Source: Candidatus Melainabacteria bacterium RIFCSPHIGHO2_02_FULL_34_12 (lineage in GTDB: Bacteria; Cyanobacteriota; Vampirovibrionia; 2-02-FULL-35-15). Taken from it: 64,000 bases of DNA. The position numbers were made by a program, and so were the translations under genes. Shown one piece after another: positions 34,726 through 42,706 of this stretch. The stretch lies in assembly GCA_001784555.1 (NCBI GenBank), contig MFRM01000007.1, positions 1-64,000 on the forward strand. Direction: 5' to 3'. The notes beneath the pieces were generated by a model. The model worked only from the letters and a program-made list of their open reading frames with translations, made no database searches and was not told where the DNA came from. Position 1 is the first letter of the stretch. Each line of letters opens with the position of its first letter.

Positions 34726-35021
34726 GCAACTTCGCCAAATTTTGCTGCAAGTGGTCTTTTATGAATATCTTCTCCTAAATCATCATCTTCTTTTCTGGAA
34801 TAAATACTATACTGAAAGAAATTTCTAAAACCATATGATATTGACTGTATAAATCCAAAGAACTTATTTAAAAATGATGCTTCATCTGTACAGGCTTTTA
34901 TACATCCACAGGTAGTACCGATTAGTCCAGAGGCTATACTAAATGCGCCTGTAGTTTTATTTGCTTTTGCCCATTGTGGATTATCGCCCCATTTATAAGT
35001 TGCAGGGCTAACTCTATTCAT
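34671..35021 (-). CDS. hypothetical protein, first half of a duplicated unit
   Basis: 116 residues; GAFSIASGLIGTTCGCIKA is a hydrophobic start, then SFLNKFFGFIQSISYGFRNFF matches the same pattern in the following ORF. The end after residue ~95 (FIEKKINLKTVNSYSV) shows no counterpart and reads like sequence after a frameshift. Weak membrane character, no signal peptide. Function unknown; it lies in the region between xer and the export/sigma genes. Confidence 0.5.
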   Translation of the reverse strand: MNRVSPATYKWGDNPQWAKANKTTGAFSIASGLIGTTCGCIKACTDEASFLNKFFGFIQSISYGFRNFFQYSIYSRKEDDDLGEDIHKRPLAAKFGEVACFIEKKINLKTVNSYSV

Positions 35022-35207
35022 AAGTTAGCCATTCCCAAAAGCTAATTTATACAAACCAAGGTTTTGTAGGTGAAAAAGTTAAGAAAATAATCTTCAATGT
35101 AAAAAAATATTCACAAAACCAGGTATTTATATTGCTTTTGGGGGCATGCATCGTTAAAGTAAATACAGTAATTACCTGTGATCTGATTAAGAGACTTTAA
35201 TAAAAAA

Positions 35208-35429
35208 ATGATTATTCCAAGAGATAAAGCAGTTCAAGCTACATCACTAAGAGCTCAAGTTGATGCTGATATGGTTTTAGTTATACAGTTATTAAAATCG
35301 GATCAGGAAATCAAGCCTGGACAACTAAATTCTCTCGATCAAAAAGGAGTTACTAAACACGGAAGAGCAGCATGGGCAGCTAGACTTGAGGAAAATTTAG
35401 AATACTCACAGCTTGAACAACATTGGTGA
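35208..35429 (+). CDS. hypothetical small protein
   Basis: 73 residues, mixed charge, no membrane segment (DKAVQATSLRAQVDADMVLV; RAAWAARLEENLEYS). No family recognised. It stands alone on the plus strand between minus-strand genes; no strong ribosome site precedes the ATG at 35208. Confidence 0.4.
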   Translation: MIIPRDKAVQATSLRAQVDADMVLVIQLLKSDQEIKPGQLNSLDQKGVTKHGRAAWAARLEENLEYSQLEQHW

Positions 35430-35544
35430 AGTTATTATTTTGATAATAGAAATGTTACAGGAAAACCTATTTAGAATTCATATGTTGTAGTAAAAGTATT
35501 ATTAAATTTCCATAGATTAGCTTTACTTTTTAAAATACTAGAAA

Positions 35545-36999
35545 TCAACTCATTTCTATAAGCCCGGCAGGATCAGGCTCTTCATTTAATTTATTTAAAA
35601 CCAAGAGTGAAGCATATACTGCCAGAATTATTTCAAGTCTCAACGGTCCGGAAGAAACTATAGCAAGTTCTTCATCAATATCAGTAGCCTTATAAATTTC
35701 ATCAGTTAATAATACGTTTAAATCAGCAAGTTTAGGCTGATGTTCAAGTAAAAACATTATCTCGCCAATGGCACATTCAAGATCATTTACAATTCCATTG
35801 TTTTCATTTCTGGTTTGAATATCAAAGGTAAACTCATTATTTGACTTAAGCAAGAATTTAAGAAGAAATCTGCCTCTTATTCTGGACAAATAATAAACTT
35901 CACATGAAGCAATAATACCTTCATCAGCTCCTTCTCCTTTTTTCTTTTTCCACTCGCTTAAAAAATCATAATTATCTTTTATTTGTGGAAGAGGAAGCGG
36001 ATAATAAAGTAAAAGTAATGGCAAAACCAAAGGGTAATCATTATAATTCAAGAGCGGGACAAATCCAGCTATAGTCTTACTTAGTAAATTACTGTCTCCA
36101 AAAATCTGTTCCTGGACATATTTAAGTCTCTGCATTAGAAAATTATTTAATAATTTTGGATTCATTTCAATATTATCTTTTGCAAAAAGTCTCAGACATT
36201 CAGGGAACTCATTAGGCAGAGCAAGAATTTGATGTAAATATTTAATTTTAGAAGGTTCTAAATTTATAAGATTATTTAATTCCTCTGGAATAGGTGGTGC
36301 AATTTTATTTTCTGTCTGACCATCATCATTTGAACCCTCTTCACTAGAAGATCCTAATTTTTTAAAGTTTGCAAGATTAACAAGCAATTCGGTTTGCTGT
36401 ATCCCGGACTGCTCTATAGCAGAAAAAATATGAGATAAAATTAACAAGTATTTTTTTCTGGCTAACTGTTTTAGGTTTTGATTGTCTTTTCCCCGGCTAT
36501 CTCCATCAAATCCTTCATAGTTCTGTCTTTGAAAACCTTTTATGCCTTCTAAAGTAGTTGCCAATTGCTTTTCACCTGATTCAAGGTCAGTAAAACTTTT
36601 ATTGTTATGTTCTGCTATCCAGGATTTTAATGACATATTAGAGATGCCTGCATATGCCGGCAAATCTGATGGTCCTTTAAAAGCTGCTTGTGATGGTGTG
36701 GATGGGACCTGAGTATTTATAGTATTTTTAACTTCCTGATTTAAATTTGTCTGAGGAATATTCGTAGAATTTAAGGCAGCTTGATTTACCGCAGGATTAT
36801 TTAAAACAGATGCATTTAAGGGAATGTTTGAATTGGTGTTAACAAGGCTTTGAACAGGTTTGTTTTGTTGTAAATTATTAACAGATTGCTCAGTACTTTT
36901 TTCAACACTTACTTTATTTAATTGCTCTTTTACCTGTTTGCCCAGATTTTTAATTGCTGAGAAGATATTAAACGATAAATTGTTACCAAATCCAGTCAT
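35545..36999 (-). CDS. large hypothetical protein, possibly FliK/hook-length-like
   Basis: 484 residues from the ATG at 36999 (MTGFGNNLSFNIFSAIKNL), five bases after the sigma factor stop. The first ~130 residues are Gln/Asn/Pro/Ser-rich and disordered. The middle is helical; from about 355 a beta-rich segment (CEVYYLSRIRGRFLLKFLL, FTFDIQTRNENNGIVNDLE) has the pattern of the C-terminal domain of flagellar hook-length proteins, where strands precede a helix. Gene order sigma factor / this gene, near flhB, makes an export-apparatus role plausible, but no diagnostic motif is present. Treat as unknown. Confidence 0.55.
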   Translation of the reverse strand: MTGFGNNLSFNIFSAIKNLGKQVKEQLNKVSVEKSTEQSVNNLQQNKPVQSLVNTNSNIPLNASVLNNPAVNQAALNSTNIPQTNLNQEVKNTINTQVPSTPSQAAFKGPSDLPAYAGISNMSLKSWIAEHNNKSFTDLESGEKQLATTLEGIKGFQRQNYEGFDGDSRGKDNQNLKQLARKKYLLILSHIFSAIEQSGIQQTELLVNLANFKKLGSSSEEGSNDDGQTENKIAPPIPEELNNLINLEPSKIKYLHQILALPNEFPECLRLFAKDNIEMNPKLLNNFLMQRLKYVQEQIFGDSNLLSKTIAGFVPLLNYNDYPLVLPLLLLYYPLPLPQIKDNYDFLSEWKKKKGEGADEGIIASCEVYYLSRIRGRFLLKFLLKSNNEFTFDIQTRNENNGIVNDLECAIGEIMFLLEHQPKLADLNVLLTDEIYKATDIDEELAIVSSGPLRLEIILAVYASLLVLNKLNEEPDPAGLIEMS

Positions 37000-37003
37000 A
37001 TTA

Positions 37004-37801
37004 TTAACTAAAACCTTCAGCTGAAAGCATCTGGCGTACTTTTTCAATAGCATCCTGAATCATATGTGAAACACGTGAAGGTGTTACACCAAGCCAACTT
37101 GCAATATCATTTCCTTTTTTTCCCTCATAAAATCTTAATTCAATTACCCTCTTATGTTTTGGGGGAAGTTTATCAATAGCACGTTTTACTGCTGCTTTTA
37201 ACTCCATTAACTCAAGTTTTGCCAGCTCATCAGTTGTCATTTGTTCAGCAGTAGCAGTTTCCCTGCTAAAGTCTTCCAGATATAGAATAGTTTCAAAAAC
37301 TCTTTCTTTTGCATCTTCTTCATTCATATTCTGGTCATCATCTTCACTTTTAATTTCACGGGGATAAGATTCCTGACCTTCATCAAGTGATTTATCCTTA
37401 TTTTGTGTTTGTTTTACTCCATACCAGTTATATTTTGAACGAAGCTCATCTTTAATAGCCCACTTAACGGCTTGTGCAATATAGCTGGAATTATAATTTT
37501 TTTTATTTTTTGCTACTTCATAAAGCAGCTTATTTACTGTAATCAAACCAATGTTTATTAATTCGCTGTATTCTGCAAGATATGAGGGAATAGATTTATA
37601 TTCTTTTTTTACCACCATTTCAATAATCGGCATAAATGTTTTCAAGGTGGCTTCACTGGTACCTGTATCAGGACCAATAAAAAGATCTTTATTAGAAGTA
37701 GGCGGCTTTTCTTTTTCCAGCGGAATCGCACTTAATTCTTCGCTTATCTTCTTTTTACTTTGCTGTTCGCTTGCTTTCATTTTTGGCCTTTTTTGTTCCA
37801 C
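37004..37801 (-). CDS. sigma-70 family RNA polymerase sigma factor (FliA/SigF-like)
   Basis: 265 residues. Residues 1-35 are charged and variable. Region 2 is seen at IIEMVVKKEYKSIPSYLAEY, SELINIGLITVNKLLYEV and SYIAQAVKWAIKDELRS, though the usual DL.Q.G.....A...F core is altered. Region 4 is strong: LPPKHKRVIELRFYEGKKG, then the helix-turn-helix DIASWLGVTPSRVSHMIQDAI. Probably directs a dedicated gene set; position beside an FlhB-type gene suggests control of a motility or export system. Followed after five bases by the 484-residue unknown. Confidence 0.88.
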   Translation of the reverse strand: MEQKRPKMKASEQQSKKKISEELSAIPLEKEKPPTSNKDLFIGPDTGTSEATLKTFMPIIEMVVKKEYKSIPSYLAEYSELINIGLITVNKLLYEVAKNKKNYNSSYIAQAVKWAIKDELRSKYNWYGVKQTQNKDKSLDEGQESYPREIKSEDDDQNMNEEDAKERVFETILYLEDFSRETATAEQMTTDELAKLELMELKAAVKRAIDKLPPKHKRVIELRFYEGKKGNDIASWLGVTPSRVSHMIQDAIEKVRQMLSAEGFS

Positions 37802-37948
37802 TGGTATGTAGTTAAATAGTTAAATGTTCAATTTTTTATTTAACTTCCTTAGTTATTCTTTAATCACTAATAATACTTTATTCCACTCCTGACTAATATA
37901 TCTAAAATTCTTAGCTAATTTATGATAAGAATTGGTTAAGTATAAATA

Positions 37949-39028
37949 TTACCTGAATTGTTCTTTCCCACGTAACTGATAAACAAAAATAAGCACTTCT
38001 GCAACTGCTCTATAAAGTTCAGGTGGTATATCCTGGTTAACCCTGACTAATCTGAATAATGCTCTGGCAAGAGGAATATTTTCAATGATCGGGATTCCAT
38101 ATTCCTGAGCAATTTCTATTATCTGCTGTGCAATAAGCTCTGTTCCTTTAGCAAGTACTTTTGGTGCAGTACTCATTTGCGGATCATATTTTAGTGCCAT
38201 GGCAATATGATCAGGATTTTTAACCACAAAATCTGCTTCTTTTACCTGTGTCATCATCTGCCCATAAGCAACTTGTTGTTGCCTCTGGCGCCTCATGGAT
38301 TTTATAAGAGGATCTCCTTCAGTTTGTTTAAATTCATCTTTAAGTTCTTTAAATGTCATTTTTTGATCATTCATAAATTTCCAGCGCTGAAAGAGATAGT
38401 CAAGAATCGCTATTACCAGAAGGAAAATAATACTTTTTACAGTAAAATCATAAAAAACTTTTCCAAGAATTGCAATGCTTCCAAATCTGTTATTTGCTTC
38501 TATAAGACCTAGTAAATCAGACATGTTTTTCTGTAAACTGATATATGCAATATATCCAAGTACAGATACCTTAAACACAGATTTAATAAGTTCAAATAAA
38601 GAACGTACATTAAAAATTATTTTTTTGAATCCTTCAAAAGGATTTAATTTCTCAAGGGAGAACTTCATTGTTTCAGTGGTAAATATTGGACCGACCTGAA
38701 AAAACTCAACGACTATTGCAGTAACCAACAATGCTAAAAGCAACGGCAAAATTATAACCACCAAACAATACCAGCTGTGAAAATAAATATATCCACCGCC
38801 AATTGCAGAAAATGATTTTTGTGGAATCTGACTCCAGAGTGAATTAAATAACTGTACAAAATTCTGCCAGATAAATCCGGAGGAATAATAAATCATAAAA
38901 AAACCAACAATAAAGGTCAAAAGCTGGCTTAAATCTTTGCTTTTAAATACTTGACCTTTTTTATGTGCTTCTTTTAATTTATGCGGCGTAGCATCAAACT
39001 GCTTATCACCGGAGTCTTGTTCAGCCAT
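37949..39028 (-). CDS. flhB: FlhB/SctU-type type III export switch protein
   Basis: 359 residues. N-terminal DATPHKLKEAHKKGQVFKSKDL is the family start, then four membrane segments (to residue ~210) and the cytoplasmic domain. The autocleavage site, normally NPTH, reads NPDH at 271-274 (KNPDHIAMALKYD). The rest (APKVLAKGTELIAQQIIEIA, PLARALFRLVRVNQDIP) is well conserved. FlhB switches substrate class from rod/hook to filament in the flagellum, SctU does the same in injectisomes. AAAGGA precedes the ATG, with a hairpin further up. No other export gene is in the window, so flagellum and injectisome cannot be told apart. Confidence 0.9.
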   Translation of the reverse strand: MAEQDSGDKQFDATPHKLKEAHKKGQVFKSKDLSQLLTFIVGFFMIYYSSGFIWQNFVQLFNSLWSQIPQKSFSAIGGGYIYFHSWYCLVVIILPLLLALLVTAIVVEFFQVGPIFTTETMKFSLEKLNPFEGFKKIIFNVRSLFELIKSVFKVSVLGYIAYISLQKNMSDLLGLIEANNRFGSIAILGKVFYDFTVKSIIFLLVIAILDYLFQRWKFMNDQKMTFKELKDEFKQTEGDPLIKSMRRQRQQQVAYGQMMTQVKEADFVVKNPDHIAMALKYDPQMSTAPKVLAKGTELIAQQIIEIAQEYGIPIIENIPLARALFRLVRVNQDIPPELYRAVAEVLIFVYQLRGKEQFR

Positions 39029-39391
39029 AAGTTCCTTTTATATAGCTCCAGACAAGCTGGAGCTTCTCTCAATCAATTTTTCCGTTTGATCGGACTTGCC
39101 GAATGAATCGGATGAATCCTATAATTGCCAAACGTTATATTAGTTAGTATCATCACAGAATGTTATGCTCTTATTAATTAATTACGACTGCTTTTATGAA
39201 AAGTACGTTTCTGTTTTAATAAGCTCTTAATGATTTACTGAAAAAAGCTTATCTAATAAAATTCTACCCATTTATTGATAATTACTCAGGGGTATTCCTA
39301 TTTTACATCTGACTTAACCCAGTCTTAGTTGTAATCCATAAACTGTGTCCTTATAAGGAGAGGGTCCTTAGCGGACATTACTTATTTACAA
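39029..39391. other. intergenic region between divergent flhB and an unknown gene
   Basis: 363 bases, no gene. Contains the flhB leader hairpin (39044-39064), the inverted 14-mer CCGAATGAATCGGA at 39099-39112 that recurs at 31987, and a small GTCC-TTAGC-GGAC hairpin at about 39364-39376 near the start of the plus-strand gene. The two divergent promoters must be here; none is clear. Confidence 0.5.
39044..39064 (-). promoter_or_regulatory. hairpin in the flhB leader
   Basis: AGCTCCAG and CTGGAGCT, an eight-base perfect stem with a five-base loop, ending 15 bases before the flhB start and just upstream of the AAAGGA ribosome site. May set translation or protect the 5' end. Confidence 0.45.
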
Positions 39392-40204
39392 ATGGCTTTT
39401 GTTTTAAACATAATAAATCCAAATGCACGTTTTGGCTTGGCCGATCCAGCGATGTTGGCCCAGCTTAGGAAGTCTGATGAGACTAAAAATGAAGAAGCAA
39501 GAAAAGCTGAAGAAAAAAGAGAAGAAAGCACAGACGAAAGTTCTCAGGATAAACAACAAGTAGCAAAAAAACCAGCTCCTTCTCTTACACAGGCACAAAT
39601 TGTTGCTCAAAAAAACAGATTGACAGCAATTAAATTCAATCAACAAGCTCATGAAGAACTTGAAAGAAGTTATAAACCCTTAAATGAGTTACTTCAGGAA
39701 GCTATAAAAGCAAATTTAATTCCTCAACAAACAGTAGCTGATATTCAAAGAGCTGATAAAGCACAATTTAATCAAGGACTAACTAATTTTGCAGCTAGTG
39801 AGGTTTATAAATTATATGATGATCCAAAATTTAAATCAAAGTTTAAATTCGGACAGGATGTATTTAATGCTGCTAAATTAGTTATCGGCGTGATTAAGGA
39901 AAAAGGGGATTTTAAGCTTGATTATATTGATGCTAATGCAGAAGGCAGCAGAGAAGCTTTTGATGTATTTAAAGATGAAGAAAAATCAAAACAACTTGCT
40001 CTATTGCTTCAGTATGCAACTGATCATTTTATGGATGAAACCAGCAAGCTGCTTAGCAGCCCGCTTAAAAAAGATCAGGCAAATGCACAAGCAGCATTAG
40101 ATATAGCTAAAGCAGTACTTCAAGCAGAAAACAGAATTAGAGCTCAGATGCTTTATACTCAAAGTCTTGGAGTAAAAAATATTAGTCATATAACTACTGC
40201 TTAA
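39392..40204 (+). CDS. hypothetical helical protein
   Basis: 270 residues, no signal peptide or membrane segment. Residues 30-75 are charged and Gln/Ser-rich (disordered); the rest is almost wholly helical (TAIKFNQQAHEELERSYKPL; DVFNAAKLVIGVIKEKGDF; AQAALDIAKAVLQAENRIR). No family recognised. It faces flhB across a long leader region, and the N-terminal 30 residues (FVLNIINPNARFGLADPAML) are non-helical, which would suit an export substrate, but this is guesswork. Its end overlaps rsmA by 11 bases. Confidence 0.6.
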   Translation: MAFVLNIINPNARFGLADPAMLAQLRKSDETKNEEARKAEEKREESTDESSQDKQQVAKKPAPSLTQAQIVAQKNRLTAIKFNQQAHEELERSYKPLNELLQEAIKANLIPQQTVADIQRADKAQFNQGLTNFAASEVYKLYDDPKFKSKFKFGQDVFNAAKLVIGVIKEKGDFKLDYIDANAEGSREAFDVFKDEEKSKQLALLLQYATDHFMDETSKLLSSPLKKDQANAQAALDIAKAVLQAENRIRAQMLYTQSLGVKNISHITTA

Positions 40205-40994
40205 GTTCATTAGAAATTAAAATATACTGATCTAAAGTAAGATTTTCAGGGCGCAGATTTTCATTGATATTAAGTTTACTGATGATTTTATTTACTTGTT
40301 CTTTACTGTCGAGAAACTTGCATAAAGAATTACTTATCTTTTTTCTTCTTTGTTGAAAAGCAGTTCTGATTATATTTTTTACAAGTTTAGGATTTTCGAT
40401 TTTTTTCAGATTTTCCCTTACTTTCAGCTCGATAAATGCTGAGTCGACTTTTGGAGAAGGCAAAAATGCTTTAGAAGGTACATGGAAAAGAATTGAAGGC
40501 TTGGAAAAATATTGAACAAGAATTGAAAGTGGACTGTAGTTTTTCGTACCAGTCTCAGCCACAAGCCTAAGAGCAACTTCTTTCTGAATCATAAGGTGTA
40601 TGCTTTTAATTTTTTTCAGATGCTCTCTAGGTTTATCAATCTCCCCAAAAAGCTTGAGCAAAATATCAGATGTAATATTATAGGGTATATTTCCAATAAC
40701 CCTGAACGGCTTATCAATCAACTCATCAATATCTATCTTTAAAATGCTTGCCTTAATGATTTGAACATTTTTAATTTTATTTTGAGTTAGATTATTCCTT
40801 AATTTAAGAGCTATGTTATTTTCAAGTTCAACAGCAAATATTTTTTTTACTCTTTTAGCAAGTTCACATGTAAGAATTCCTGTACCTGCACCAATTTCAA
40901 GAACAACATCATCCGGAGTTAAATTAATACTATCTATTATTTTATTTAAATAAAAACTGTTAGTTAAAAGATGCTGCCCAAACGATTTTTTCAT
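40194..40994 (-). CDS. rsmA: 16S rRNA dimethyladenosine transferase
   Basis: Dimethylates A1518 and A1519 of 16S rRNA (KsgA). 266 residues; starts KKSFGQHLLTN, SAM site LEIGAGTGILTCELA, EL in VELEN, and the target-adenine motif NIPYNITSDILLKL are intact. C-terminal domain with HVPSKAFLPSPKVDSAFI. Start overlaps the grxC stop as ATGA. Confidence 0.96.
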   Translation of the reverse strand: MKKSFGQHLLTNSFYLNKIIDSINLTPDDVVLEIGAGTGILTCELAKRVKKIFAVELENNIALKLRNNLTQNKIKNVQIIKASILKIDIDELIDKPFRVIGNIPYNITSDILLKLFGEIDKPREHLKKIKSIHLMIQKEVALRLVAETGTKNYSPLSILVQYFSKPSILFHVPSKAFLPSPKVDSAFIELKVRENLKKIENPKLVKNIIRTAFQQRRKKISNSLCKFLDSKEQVNKIISKLNINENLRPENLTLDQYILISNELKQ

Positions 40995-41248
40995 TGCAAT
41001 AATCTGTCCAATTCACCTTTTTCTTCAAGAGCATGGATATCATCGCATCCGCCTATGTGTTTGTCATTAATAAAAATTTGAGGCACTGTTCTTCTAGCAT
41101 TAGCTCTCACTGCCATTTTTTCTCTGGCTATCTCATCGCCGTCTATCCTGTAACGGTTATATTTAATTCCTTTTTTATCTAATAACTGAATTGCCCTTTG
41201 ACAATATGGACAATGATCCCATGTGTAGATTTCAACTGTTGGTTTTAT
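40991..41248 (-). CDS. grxC: glutaredoxin 3-like protein with non-canonical start codon
   Basis: Reads on the minus strand as KPTVEIYTWDHCPYCQRAI, RTVPQIFINDKHIGGCDDIH and ends with LDRLLQ. CPYC is the redox site, TVP the cis-proline, GGCDD the glutathione groove: a complete glutaredoxin of about 85 residues. No ATG, GTG or TTG stands before the first strand in this frame; a TAG lies at 41276-41278. Possible starts are ATA (41246-41248), four bases overlapping the rpmE stop (ATAA) with GGAAAG five bases upstream, or ATT (41273-41275). It ends with an ATGA overlap on rsmA. Gene order rpmE-grxC-rsmA is a tight operon. Confidence 0.88.
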   Translation of the reverse strand: MKPTVEIYTWDHCPYCQRAIQLLDKKGIKYNRYRIDGDEIAREKMAVRANARRTVPQIFINDKHIGGCDDIHALEEKGELDRLLQ

Positions 41249-41448
41249 TTTTTCTTTCCGTATCTTTTCTGAAATCTATCTACTCTTCCTTCAGAATCTA
41301 ATATCTTTTGTGTGCCTGTGTAATACGGATGGCAGCTACTGCAAATTTCTACCCTAATAGCAGGTTTTGTGGAACCAATCTCTATTTCATTTCCACATAT
41401 GCAGGTAGCAATTACTTTATGATATTCAGGATGTATTTCTTTTTTCAT
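41245..41448 (-). CDS. rpmE: 50S ribosomal protein L31, zinc-binding type
   Basis: 67 residues; KKEIHPEYHKVIATCICGNE, then VEICSSCHPYYTGTQK with the four Cys of the zinc form, and the RVDRFQKRYGKKK end. L31 bridges the 50S central protuberance with the 30S head and can serve as zinc store. Its 3' end overlaps the start of grxC. Confidence 0.96.
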   Translation of the reverse strand: MKKEIHPEYHKVIATCICGNEIEIGSTKPAIRVEICSSCHPYYTGTQKILDSEGRVDRFQKRYGKKK

Positions 41449-41549
41449 AACTTTCTTTGGGTTTAGAAGAACATAATATCTAATTGTTTGAAATACTTCA
41501 AGTGATACAATACGCCTCTACAAAATACTCAATTTAACAATTTAACACT

Positions 41550-42659
41550 TTAACACTGCACTACTTCAGGCTCATTTATCATTCTATCTATTTCTTCCAG
41601 TAATGTATCTAACAATTTTTCTTCAGGTAATACTTTAAATACTTTACCTTTTTTATAGATAACTCCCTTACCATTTCCACCGGCAATACCTATGTCTGCT
41701 GCTTTTGATTCACCAGGTCCATTTACTACACAGCCCATAACTGCAACTGTTATTGGTTTTTTAATATTTTTTAATTTTTCTTCAATGGTTTTAGCCATCT
41801 CTTCAAAACCATTTAATTCCATTCTTCCACAACTTGGACAGCTTACAAGATTTAAACCTTCCAGCTTTAGTCCAAGAGATTTTAAGATTCCTTTTGCAAC
41901 TTCAATTTCATTACATGGATCACCTGTTAAAGAAACCCTAATTGTGTCCCCAATGCCTTCAGCTAAAAGTGTACCTATGCCAACTGAAGATTTAATGGTT
42001 CCTCCTTTTGGTGTCCCAGCTTCTGTAACACCCAGATGTAATGGGTACTCAACCTTAGTAGACATTAAGCGATATGCTTCAAGCATAACCGGCACATCAG
42101 ATGCTTTTAAAGATATTTTAATTAAATCAAAATCTAAATCTTCAAGAATTTTTACATGTTCAAGTGCACTGGCTACCATAGCTTCATGAACCCTGTCAGC
42201 TCCATAAATTGCTCCCCATTTCGCATCCAGAGAACCAGCATTTACTCCTATTCGTATCGGGATTTTTCTTTCTTTTGCTGCATTTACTACTTCAATTACC
42301 CTGCTTCGTTCTCCAATATTTCCAGGATTTAATCTAAGAGCATCAACGCCTTGTTTTATTGCCTCAAGTGCAAGCCGCCAGTCAAAATGAATATCTGAAA
42401 TTAAAGGAATAGGAGAGCGTTTTTTTATTTCACTGAGCTTTGATGCTGCTTCCTTGTCAGGTACTGCTACCCGTACAATTTCACAACCGGCTTCTTTAAG
42501 TTCATTTATTTGTCTAACTGTAGATTCTACATCCCGGGTATCAGTAGTAGTCATTGACTGAATTACAACAGGAGCTCCGCCACCAATAAGCACTGAACCA
42601 ACATACAATTTTTTTGATTTTCTTCTTTTATATGTAGGGTTTGATACAAGGTATGACAT
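41550..42659 (-). CDS. ispG: 4-hydroxy-3-methylbut-2-enyl diphosphate synthase (MEP pathway)
   Basis: Converts MEcPP to HMBPP, the seventh step of the MEP isoprenoid route, with a 4Fe-4S cluster. 369 residues from the ATG at 42659; TIM barrel with GGGAPVVIQSMTTTDTRDV and LRLNPGNIG, cluster motifs CPSCGR and CVVNGPGES, and the conserved GIAGGNGKG. No ribosome site; TATAAT ends seven bases before the chosen ATG and a palindrome lies just upstream (42677), so the message could be leaderless. An upstream frame from 42686 runs into the palindrome. Confidence 0.95.
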   Translation of the reverse strand: MSYLVSNPTYKRRKSKKLYVGSVLIGGGAPVVIQSMTTTDTRDVESTVRQINELKEAGCEIVRVAVPDKEAASKLSEIKKRSPIPLISDIHFDWRLALEAIKQGVDALRLNPGNIGERSRVIEVVNAAKERKIPIRIGVNAGSLDAKWGAIYGADRVHEAMVASALEHVKILEDLDFDLIKISLKASDVPVMLEAYRLMSTKVEYPLHLGVTEAGTPKGGTIKSSVGIGTLLAEGIGDTIRVSLTGDPCNEIEVAKGILKSLGLKLEGLNLVSCPSCGRMELNGFEEMAKTIEEKLKNIKKPITVAVMGCVVNGPGESKAADIGIAGGNGKGVIYKKGKVFKVLPEEKLLDTLLEEIDRMINEPEVVQC

Positions 42660-42676
42660 GATGTTCATTATATCGT

Positions 42677-42704
42677 GTAGGGTCATGCCGCGGCATGACC
42701 CTAC
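42677..42704. repeat. 28-bp perfect palindrome, GTAGGGTC variant
   Basis: Fourteen-base arms GTAGGGTCATGCCG, fully complementary with no loop. It lies between the TPR gene stop and the ispG start; four bases after its CTAC end comes TATAATGAA on the minus strand. Confidence 0.92.
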
Positions 42705-42706
42705 AA

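Noticed and set aside
37949-39028. Complete flagellar operon
   Set aside because: Only one export-apparatus gene is present; sigma and FliK-like calls alone do not prove a flagellum.
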